Of a DNA stretch of 64,000 bases, positions 35,416 to 46,400 are shown piece after piece. A program made the position numbers and the translations under genes. Positions within the stretch are counted from its first letter, which is position 1. The number at the start of each line of letters is the position of its first letter. Location: the NCBI GenBank assembly GCA_037349105.1, contig JAYJMM010000040.1:1092001-1156000 (forward strand). The letters run 5' to 3'. This stretch comes from Limnomonas spitsbergensis (Eukaryota > Chlorophyta > Chlorophyceae > Chlamydomonadales). Below the pieces are notes generated by a model, which saw only the letters and a list, made by a program, of their open reading frames with translations, ran no database searches and had not been told where the DNA came from.

Positions 35416-38150
35416 GTCACGGTATAATGCAGTATACGTGCCAAAACCGTAGGGACCGCTGACGCGCCCCCGTAGACTCCGCAGCTTCCCTGCGGAGCCC
35501 CCTTTTAGGGTTAGACGCCCAGCTTCCCACTTTCGGGAAGATCGGAGGCCAGGATTTCCCGTACCTTAGTAATAAGGGCTTGCCGGGACATTGTATCCCG
35601 GCTTGCCCACTGTCCCTTACTTTGTCCCTTTTTGAAGGACAAATCTCTTCATGTAATCTGCACCGGCTAGAATCCCAGGATACTAGCCTACGAGAGCTTG
35701 AAAGTTAGTACCTTACACTGCAGTCAAGTCAAGCACCACGGAAAGTGGTGATAGCTTAAGCAAGTGACAAGCGAGCCCCATCCAGATCACTGGTCATCCC
35801 CAGCCGACGCGATCTACGGCGCTCGCCCTGAAGAGCACGCGACCTACGGTGCCGATCCCTGACTACTCGTCCATCTGAGACGACTAATCAGGCAAGCAGT
35901 CCCAAGCAGATATTCACCTAAATAGACCAGGAGGCGCAAAGCCGACCAGGAGCTCTCGGGGTACCAGCTTCCAGCTGAGTCCGCCCGGCGACAAAACCCA
36001 CGGATAAAGTCACCTCCGTCGCCGTTCCTTCGCAACCCCGAGCATCCCCGCTCTCAGTGTCCTTCAAAAAGGGACAAGGTGGTTTAGCAGCCCGATCAGC
36101 TGCTTGCCATCAAGTTCCTCGCAGATGGAAGCTAAGCTTGTCTGACCTGGATATTTTTTTGAATTATTTGCCTTGGACAGCTTGGAAAAGCACCTCTGTC
36201 GCTGCATTCTGCTAGGGCTTTTCGTTCCAAATCAGATCTTGCAAACCCCGGCTGTGAAGAGCTTTGGGTAAAAGCTTGAAGATCAGGCTGTGGAGTTATT
36301 AACCCAGCTGATTATTGCCTGTGCACCTGGACTTGCCTTTGTGGTGGAGTGCAAATTCCCAAGTGTTGACAGAAGTGGATCTGCGGATCAGTGATTAAGT
36401 GGATTGCTGAGGCCGAGATTTCAGTGGCCCAGAACTGTGTGCAGGCAAGACAGTCTGAGCAGAGGCGTGACGTGCGCCGAGGAGATCCGCAGGCGTTTCG
36501 CGGATCGCTGTGAAGGATCGCTGTGCAGGTCACTGTCCAGGATCGCTGTGAAGGATCGCTGTCCAGGATCGACTGGTAGCTGGCACAGCTAGCCGCACCC
36601 GATCGCTGTGAAGGATCGCTGTCCAGGATCGCTGTGAAGGATCGCAGTGAAACGGATCAGAGAGCCGCGCGACTGACAACACAGGGATCAGCAGAGCATC
36701 CCATGACGCGTAGAGGGATCGGACGAGGCGGCACCGTGCGGGACCCCCCCAGGCTGAGCCTGGATGCGGAGCAATGGCCAGTACCTGAGGAAGCAACCTT
36801 TGACCCGACCTCGGAGCCACCCACTGAGAGGTCGCAGACCGGTGGTGTTGGAGAGGGTAGCGGGCCAGAGGAACCTCCGGTGGACCTGCCTGTCGGGGCA
36901 GGGACACGGAGCAGTGAGGCCAAGATGGATCTCCAGGTGTCGCACACAGAGATCGGGCGAGATGAGCCAGTACCCCAATCAACCCCGGATTTTCTTGAGG
37001 CAGGGCCTGGAATATGCGCTGGGGTTGCAGCTGGGAGGAGGCACCCCTGAGTTGGCCTTGGATCCAGATACAGCAGTGTCACACACAGTGATCGGCCGAG
37101 GTGAGCCAGTGCCCCAATCAACCCCGGATTTTTAAAGGCAGGGCCTGGAATATGCGCAGTGGTTGAAGGTGGGAGGAGGCACCCCTGAGTTGGTTTTGGA
37201 TCCAGATACGGCAGTGTCGCACACAGAGATCGGCCGAGGTGAGCCAGTGCCCCAATCAACCCCGGTTTTTTTTTAGGCAGGGCCTGGAATACGCGCAGTG
37301 GTTAAAACTGGTAGGAGGTGCATCTGAGTCGGCTCCAGATCCAAACACGGCTGTGTCGCAGCTACGGGGTGCGGATCTATGCAGTGGGCCAGAATACGCG
37401 ACGCAGAAGAGGCCGCTGGGAGTGGCAAGTGCTGCGCGACGCATTAAAGAGGAGAGTGGGAGGATGCCCCGTGGTGGAAATCAGATGATCAGGAAACTTG
37501 CAGATCTGCAGGCGGTAGAGGGAGCAAAAGCCGCCACCACTGAATGGCCCCCAGTAAAAAGGAAGGAGGACCTGGCTCAGCCGGTAGGGTGGAAGAGGCT
37601 AGGGCAGTGGGCCACTGGAGTGTGGAAGGTTGTGTGTGACGCAGAGCATGTGGGGTTGGGCAATCTGGCTGTGCTGGTTGGCACCGCAGGTCGCGTGCCC
37701 TTGGAGGCATTGACCAGGCGTGTGGAGCAGCCAGGTAGTCAGGTGTCCCCCAACGGCTGGTCCATGTTTGATATCCTCAGCAGTGAAGGCGAGCCAAGTC
37801 CCAGGCACCAACAGCAGACCCGAGGGAGTGCCTGTCTACCCAGGCGGGATAGCCCGGTAGCTAGCGAGCAGCTGCACCTGATCAACTGTGTTACGGCAGA
37901 GAGTGCCTGCCCACCCAGACAGGATAGCCTGGTAGCTAGCGAGCAGCTGCACCTGAATTACTGGATGGGAGCCGCCGCCGCGCTCCAGCCTGCGCATAAT
38001 GTCAATGACTGTAATTATCAGGCATCCGCAGCACAGCAAGAACAAATGCGCATGGAAAGCAGCCAGCATGCTGATGGACAGCATGGGCTGGGTAGTGGTT
38101 TAGGACCCACAACACAATGTCCTCGTCCTCCTTCTCCTGGTTGAGCCACT
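35416..38150 (+). mobile_element. Putative retroelement leader with gag-like ORF
   Basis: 35416 begins TGTCACGGTATAATGC, a typical LTR-like start, followed by about 700 bp of non-coding leader. 36500-36650 repeats GATCGCTGTGAAGGATCGCT. 36950-37330 has three roughly 138-bp tandem units (ATCGGCCGAGGTGAGCCAGT). The longest frame, about 37239-38144, lacks an ATG and encodes a charged 300-residue product with no zinc knuckle or protease. 37830-37960 is a further duplication. A matching 3' LTR was not found, so this may be a degenerate or non-autonomous element, or not an element at all. Confidence 0.3.
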
Positions 38151-38564
38151 CCTGGGCTGGGCATCTATGATGTCTTCAAATGATTCCTCCGCATCGATGA
38201 ATTCTTGCTACTCGATTTCGCCCAGTGGCGCAGTACGTTGCTCGAAGGTGTCTTTTGATGGCCAAACTAACTCCCAACCCTTCACTCCTTCGGCGTTTTA
38301 TGTAGGCGTAGGTGTCCACCTAAAATTGCTTGATCGACTCACGAAGTATGTCAATGCTGGCTGAGCGAGGCGCATCATTTTTTTGGCTGGCCGTCCTACA
38401 CCCTAAGCGTATGACGTTGGGCGATCTCTAATGTGGTTGTAAGAAATCTGTTATACGTACGGTATAAGATACTTATCTGTCACCGTAGGAAGGGGATTTT
38501 CGGGGTATCGGTGAAGAGGTTTTACAGGGTATGATACGGGTTTGGCCAAAGTAGGGTCGGCCGC

Positions 38565-39074
38565 ACTGATATCAGTGTTGTGACCACTTACTCTTACACC
38601 GGAAGTACTGTAATTACTGTTCCACGTAGTTACGGTGTAACTTACAACGAGGCAATTATCGCGGTGTAATTTGGGCAAAAAACTTACACTTACTCTTACA
38701 TCCAGGTTACTCCCACACTGTAAGAAAATCCTCTCATACCGTAATTTTACACCCATGCTTACGCTAAATTCAGTGGTAGAAGGCCAGATATGCCCCACAC
38801 GATCTTCCTGAATAACTTGCAATGTCTTAAACCTATTATACAAGCTGTCGGGTCTCTGATAAACTGCTGAATGCATGAGTTGTGCACTTGAAGTGACTTT
38901 GACTTGGGTTCACACCAGGTTCACACCGGGTTCACACGTATGAATCGGTATGGATAGGCAGATGCTGATGACTTGTGTCTTTCTTACACCGTTCTTACTG
39001 TTACGGTGTAAATGACCGTAACAAGTTACATCCGACTTGAACTTACGGTGTAAGTTCCCAACACTGACTGATAT
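38565..39074. mobile_element. hAT-like non-autonomous element with 8-bp target duplication
   Basis: Element 38573-39066 (494 bp) begins CAGTGTTG and ends CAACACTG, and related inverted sequence continues (TTACACCG / CGGTGTAA). ACTGATAT occurs on both sides (38565-38572 and 39067-39074), a perfect 8-bp target duplication as hAT elements make. No transposase inside. The upstream 38150-38564 has no recognisable gene. Confidence 0.85.
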
Positions 39075-39139
39075 ACTACGCCCGTTGCGTGATGCCTAAT
39101 GGGCATCGCGGCCGGTCTGCGATAGGGTGTCAGCGTCGA

Positions 39140-39545
39140 GCTTTGAACGGTCGGAATTTGAGCTCAGAATGGTCGGAATAGCAGAATGGGGGTGGGGGTG
39201 GCTGGTACCTATCATAACGTCAGAAATCAGAATGGTCGGAATAGCAGAATGGAGGTGGGAGGGGCTGGTACCTATCAGAACGTCAAAATGGTCGGAATAG
39301 CAGAATTGGGGTGGGACCGTGGGAGGGGTAGGTCCCTATCAGAACGTCAGAATGGTCGGAATGGCAGAATGGGGGTGGGAGGGGCTGGTACCTATCAGAA
39401 CTAACTTCAGAACGGTCGGAATAGCAGAATGGGGGTGGGAGGGGTAGGTCCCTATCAGAACGGTCGGAATGGCAGAATGGGGGTGGGAGGGGTAGGTTCC
39501 CAATCAGAACGGTCGGAATAGCGGAATGATAGAATCGTCGGAATA
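39140..39545. repeat. Minisatellite of CAGAACGGTCGGAATAGCAG units
   Basis: About eight imperfect units of 45-60 bp with CAGAATGGGGGTGGGAGGGG and GGTACCTATCAGAACGTC. 39546-40443 beyond it holds AGAATTC-rich decayed sequence and no gene I can support. Confidence 0.8.
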
Positions 39546-40443
39546 ACAGAAATGTACGATATCGCCTTAGAATGAGTAAATTTTGGACTGTAATTCTGTG
39601 ATTCCGTCTTGGGGGGAATTTATGCGATTCTGGTTGTGACTGGGCAGAATTCTACTAAAACCTTGCAAAATTCTGTTCCAGGGATATTTCCTCGATTCCG
39701 CTGTTCAACAGAATTTCCGGTCTTCCGCTGCTTGCTTATGGACTTCTGTTGCTGCTGTTTTGACTGAATGCGGTGCGTGCGTGGAGGTTGTGTGAGAGCT
39801 GTGCATGTCGGGGAGACGGGTGTTGCTTGAGCGATAGTGTCTGGCTGCTGCTGGTCTGTGGCTGTCTGAATGACAAACGTGCATGTCGCTCATTCGGACC
39901 AGTATTTGCACAACCTGGACTGGGAAGGCGAGCGAAAAGATTGTGGCCCCCCTTTACACACAACTGCACAAGTGGCATTGGAATGCAGTCCTAGCACCCC
40001 TGTCTATGGCCCTGCGTAGTCTATAAATTCTGGAAATTAAGGTTGAATACAAGGGAAACCCAGGGCCTGCATAAAACGGGCAGTGAGTCATGTAAAGTCT
40101 GTCCTCCCTTGATTCAAGGTTGCAGCATTTGCATTCAGTATATTTTGTGTTGACATCATTTCAATTTCTGAACTTAATTCAAAGCAATTACTCATGCTTT
40201 GCATGGCAAATGCTGCATTGTGTGCACACCATTCTGCATGTGGGCAGTTGGTCTCTCTCGCGGCTAAAATTACCTTCCTGCTCAAAGTCACCCATTGCAA
40301 GTTATCGTGCGGATGAGGCCAGTCTCAAGCAGGGCTGAGGTCATCTCCCTGGTAGAATCTCGCTCAGCTGCGCTCAGCATTGATGACTGACTCAACCTTA
40401 GACTCATGTTATCCATGTTCTAAATGCATCAATCAAGTGTAGA

Positions 40444-43400
40444 TCAAGTGTAGTAGTCTGCCATGACTTGGATTGTCTCATCGATGGAGCTGAAAATACG
40501 TCCTCCTGCTATGAGGTTGCGATAGCGGAGCAAGAGACCCGCTAGGTCCAGATGCGTCTTGTTTAGGAGAGCCATCTGGTTCCTTAATACCACGTTTGCG
40601 TTGTAGTTGTAGCTGGTGCCTTCAGGCAAGTCGCGAAGGCGGGCCCCGGTGTTCTGACATAGGTGAAATGTTTCTGCGGCACCCTGGCCTTGGCATGGTA
40701 AGGCCGAGCTATTTGCGTAAGCCTGCCAGACTGATGAGGTTCTGCGCACGCATGGGTTAAGGGGTAAGGGAATGGATGGATGAGCGCAAAAAAGGGAAGA
40801 GCGGGGTCTTCAAGAAGGCATGCTAAAGAGATTCCAACAGGGAGATGGCACATGAAAATTGATTCGGCGTTTAGGGATATAGGGTTCAGGCCACTCAGTT
40901 TCATTCTTTACCTCACGCTCAGGCAGCCTCTACGCCCCCCACCGGACCCCCCCCTGTGCCCCCCCCCCCCTCTCACTGGGCCCCTCTCATGGGAGCCCCC
41001 TGTTGCGTCTACCCTGCCTCACCCCCAGCCTGAGCTGTATGACCTCCATGCCAAATGCGGCCTACGGCTGCATTTGCCATGCAACTCCTCCCCATGCTCC
41101 ATATCACCAATCTTGGGCCACAGCAGTCATTTAGTAATAAAAGGAACTACCTAAGCCTTCCCTACATGGCTCTCTAGTAGCATTTCAGGGGGGACCTAGG
41201 GTGAGAGGGGTGGGGCAGAACCCCCTCTTATGTGCCCCCTGGTTGCGCACCTGTAGTACTTCAGGATGCCATAAATGCGGTAATCCATCGCCGAAAGTCC
41301 TATCCCTGGCCGGCCGGCCGCTGTCACTGATAAGACCCCATCCACGATTGGCATGCCAGAGCTGGTCAGGACAGGGCCGTAGAATCCTCTCAAGTACACA
41401 CTGCGCGAGGGAGAGGCAGGCCGAGGGGGGGAGGGAGGACGGACTTGAGGAGAGGGCAGGGGTGAGGGTTTGGGGGGCAAAGGGGGAAGAGGCCAAATGG
41501 GGCTTGGTAGGGCTTGCAGTATATTTGTGCATGTACACTCTGAGCTAAGGGGGCGATGGGTAGGGATGAGAGACGCAGAAGAGGGCAGGGGTGTGGGATT
41601 GGGGGCCCATGGGGGAAGAATGGCTCGAGGGAGCACTACACTGGTTATTTTAGCGTGCTTCAGCTACAATTTGGCTACATCACCGCCTACGACCATGGGG
41701 GCCTGGTGCAGCAAGCCCTACTGCTGGGGCCACCAGCCATAGGCTGGTCAAGGTTTGGTCCCAGTCGGCCCAGTTGGCCGCCAGGCAGACCCCCGTCAGA
41801 TCAAGGCGCTTTGGCGCGCACTGAAATAAACACCGGAGTACTCTTTTAGTAGAATCCAGTTATGTCGCCACCAAGCACCAGGTTAAAGGGTTCAAAGGGT
41901 GCAAGGTTGGAGGCTTATTGGAAAGCTGGAAGAAGGCTACATTATCAAGTCAGGTCTCACACTGAGTACAGCGTTCAGGGAGGCACGCTGCGGATCAGGG
42001 CTGGGGGGCTGGGGGGCATGTGTGTGTGCCTACAGTCAAGTAGACACTCGGCAGTGTCCGTCAAGGGAGAGAGGGTGCAGGAGAGGGGCTGAGGGGTGGG
42101 CAAATAAACATCAAGCCCACACCAAGGCATATGGGGGGAAATAACTCTGACACACCAAGTGTGGTCTATGGCGGCTGGGCGTGGGCAGCACACCCCTCAC
42201 AATCCACCCCCTGTCTACACCTCGACAGCATACACATCAGCATTCCAGACGTAAACAGCGTGGCTGATATAAACTGGTACATCAAACATCAGAGCCACTA
42301 TTCAGCACGTGACGGTAGAGACCCCCCCTCCCCGTATTTTCCTGCCTCTGTAGACTTGCATGTTCCGTCACATCTCTACCCTGACGAATGGTAACGGCGA
42401 GGACGAGGCCTTGGCCTACGCCGCGCTGTTTCCCTAACTCTCACGCCCCTACGGGTCGCGCAGTCTTCTTCCTTTCTTTTTACCCAAACTATTACGACGA
42501 TGTGGTCCTGAGGCTTCCCTCCCCTTCACATGCCCTCTCACGTCTCAACCCTCGTGATGGGGACGGTATAGTAGAGAGGCGACCCTCCCGACGCCGGCAA
42601 GTATTGCACGGTGATCAACTGCCCTGCCACAATCGTCTCCATCATAGCCACGGTGTACGGCGGCGACTGCGCGCTCGCGTTAGCAAAGACGACGGGTGCC
42701 AGAGCCAAGAACATGAAGTGCTCAGGGGTGGCTCTGCAGAGGCACAGGTAGTAGTGTAAGGGGAATGTGTAAGGAGCGTGTGGAGTGTGAGAAATGTGCT
42801 AGGAAGGTTCGGGTGAGGGGCGCGTATGGCAGATGTAGGAAAGGTGCAAGAAAGGTGAGGGTGTGAGGGTGGAGGGTTATAGAAGCGGAAGCAGCATGGT
42901 GAGGGTGTAGGGAAGCCGTGCATGGGCGCAGCAGTGGTAAGTCTGAAACGCATCAAAAGATGTTCCCTTCTGTTCCCTATCATTCGACTACTAGCAGGAG
43001 TGAGTCCAGGTTTTGCTTGGGCCTCCGCGGCCTACCACAGGTGGCCTGATGGTGCACCTAGTTCGGACTAAAACAAACACTAACTGAGTCACTGGCAACC
43101 AACTGTCAGTTATAAGCCAGGTAAATGGTATCAGACCAACATCCTGAAGTGTGTGTGATTGCATGTGTGTGTGGGGGGGAAGCTGTTCTATACACGCATG
43201 CTCCCGAGCTGCTGGGGAGCTGCAAGGAAGCTGTGGAAAGCTCCCACCACCCTGGAACCCACCTGAAGAACTTCTCGTCTCCGCTTGGCAGCAAGTAGTG
43301 TAGGGATATGAAAGGCCACTGGGAGGGGTTGCTGGCGTGGATATTGTCGCTGCGCAGGGGTTTTGAGGGCAGTCAGGAGAGGGGTGTCATTTGGTCAGTG

Positions 43401-46400
43401 GTACGCGTGATTGGATTGGATAGGGTGCATGCTATCCACGGGAGGGAATCAAGTACCTGCACGGTAGTGTAGCCCCCTTTCGCTGAAAGGGGGTCCTTGG
43501 GGCCCGTCAGGCGCAACTCAGGTCCTCCGCCCCAGCCGACGCGGACGTGACGGCGGCGGGTTAAGGGCTGAAGGCTTGCACTTCCCTTAGTTTCTCCCCT
43601 GACTCTGCTTTGTGTCCCACACTGGTGCCTCGGTGATTTTTGTATGTAAGATCTTTCTCTGGTCCGCCCGGAGGGTGGGTGGAGTCAGGTGTTTGTCTCT
43701 TTGGCGTGTTGACTCCCTTTCGTCTGTCAGCCCATCGGTACTGCCACAATTTAATAAGTTTTGCCCACTTGTGATGGTAGTAGTTCCCCCTCACAGCTTC
43801 TAGCCCGCCCCCGCCCCTGCCCCGCCCCAGACCAACCCTGCTCCACTCAGACCATCCCCACCCTCAGCTCCCCCCAAACCCCAGAATGCCTTGGCCCCCA
43901 CGTTGCTGGCCACTCCGGGCAACCTGGACTGCTATGACACTCACCCCCCCTTGTTCAAACGCCACACCCTAACCACCCTACAGTGTTCACACACTCACAT
44001 GAAGCTAAACGCGTCACAAAACCCAGGGTGTGGAACACACACACGCTGTGGTACACACCACAGAGTCCAGGTTGTAGTACCGTCACATATTGTAAGTAAG
44101 AGAACCCTTGATGTACTACACTCACAAGCTGTAGTACACGCCACAGAACCCGGGCTGTCCGGCGCCGTCGGTTGCATCCAGCGGTGGGAGCAGGCACTCT
44201 ATGGTGTCGCCAATGAGCACGTCCTGCCACTCGACGCTCTCCAGCACATTGGTCTGGGGTTTGACGCGGCGCACGATGCCGTCGGCAGGGTAGCATGAGA
44301 CGGCGGCCGCTGCATAGAGAAAAGCCGTGTGTGCAATGTGCATGGTATAAATTGGTATACAATTTGCATTGCGATGTTGCGCCTCAGTCTCCCTAAATAG
44401 TTGTGGGCCTATGGTATGAGGTGTAAAGTATAGGACCACAATGGCAGCTGACAGAGACCAAGGGGTCAGGGGACAGGGGCATAGCGGGGTGCTTCACGGT
44501 GGCCCGGGTTTAGTAGGGGTCAGCTACGCATCAGCTACACTCCAGTCTCTGGCCTGAGGCTGCAGGTGTGGCCAGGCTCGCAGACTGGGCCTTGAGACGG
44601 AGGCTAATCAAGGTTGGAGGGCACTCGGGCCTTCAATAGCCGCCGGGCGGCCTTCCAAAGCTTCCAGAGGTGGTCTGACAGTACCCAGTACCGACTTCAA
44701 CGAAAATTGATGCAGGGAGGAAGTTAAGGATGGGACTGATGGCATTTATAGTATGGGTCGTGGTTGGGAGCGGCCCCAGATCCTCACTGATACTGTTTAA
44801 ACTTGTCGGTATTGGGTACTAACGGAACCTCCTACGCAGGCCGCCCTTCAGCCCGCTTAAGGCCGGATTGACCCCCAGCCTAGGCTAAGCCTCCGTCTGC
44901 CCATCCTAGTTTAGGGTTCAGGGCCAACCTAAACCCTAAACCGGAGGCACAAGCAGCATGCCTGGCCGTGCCAGCAGGGGCCTCCAGCCAGAGGCCCGAG
45001 TGTAGCTGAATTATAGCTGGGCATCACTGACAAACCTTACACCACTCACCAACAGTAATAGCAAGGGTGCAGCTTGCGCTTGCAGAGGCTGCGCTCAATC
45101 CATTGACAGTGTAAGTAGCAGTACTTTGTGAAGTAGTTGGAGTCCCACTGATGACACCGGAGGCTGAGCTGATCGACAGGCCCGCGGGGAGGGCCGGTGT
45201 GATGCTGTAGTGCACAATGGCGTCTCCCGAGTTCGTTGGCGTGTTATTTACGATGGGCGCATTTGTTGTGTACGTTATACTGAAGGATGAGTACACAAGA
45301 TTAAAGGGCCCTGCACATTTAGAGAGAAGGTTTTGAGTGCAGGGTTAAGGGGTAGGGGCCCTGCACATGCGCAGAGAGACACTTGCAAGTGCAGGGTTTA
45401 GGGGCCTTTTACATGCAGAGAGACACTTGTAGGTGCAGGGTTAAGGGTTTAGGGGCCTTGCACATGCAGAGAGACACCTGTAAGTGCAGGGTTTAGGGTT
45501 CATGCCCATGCAGAGAGACACCTGTAAGTGCAGGGTTTAGGGGCCCTGCACATGCAGAGAGACACTTGCAAGTGCAGGGTTTAGGGGCCCTGCACATGCA
45601 GAGAGACACCTGTAAGTGCAGGGTTAAGGGGTCTAGGGGCCTTGCACATGCAGAGAGACACTTGCAAGTGCAGGGTTTAGGGGCCCATGCACATGCAGAG
45701 AGACACCTGTAAGTGCATGGTATATGGTTTAGGGGCCTTGCACATGCAGAGAGACACTTGCAAGTGCAGGGTTTAGGGGCCCTGCACATGCAGAGAGACA
45801 CCTGTAAGTGCAGGGTAAGAGGTCCAGGGGTCATGTACATGCAGAGAGAGGATGTTTGAAGTGCATGGTTTAGGTTTTAGGGGCCCTGCGCATGCAGATA
45901 TAGGAGGTTTTGGGTGTGGGTTTCAGGGTTAACAGCAGGGGCCCTGCACACACAGAGAGAGGGTTTGAAATGCATGGTTCAGGGTTTAGGGGCCCTGCAC
46001 ACACAGAGAGAGGGTTTGAAATGCATGGTTTAGGGTTTAGGGGCCCTGCACATGCAGAGAGAGGGTTTGAAATGCATGGTTTAGGGTTTAGGGGCCCTGC
46101 ACATGCAGAGAGAGGGTTTGAAATGCATGGTTTAGGGTTTAGGGGCCCTGCACATGCAGAGAGAGGGTTTGAAATGCATGGTTTAGGGTTTAGGGGCCCT
46201 GCACATGCAGAGAGAGGGTTTGAAATGCATGGTTTAGGGTTTAGTGGCCCTGCACATGCAGAGAGAGGAGGTTTTAAGGCCAGTGTTTAGGGTTTAGGGG
46301 CCCTGCACATGCAGAGAGAGGAGGTTTTAAGGCCAGTGTTTAGGGTTTAGGGGCCCTGCACATGCAGAGAGAGGAGGTTTTAAGGCCAGTGTTTAGGGTT

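Noticed and set aside
42388..42759. Plus-strand frame of 123 codons
   Set aside because: Antisense to the Hint exon at 42733-42542, which has matching splice sites, phase and family motifs.
45050..45279. Alternative acceptor at 45280 for the He_PIG exon
   Set aside because: It would break phase with exon 1; the acceptor at 45311 keeps phase and restores the start of the He_PIG domain.
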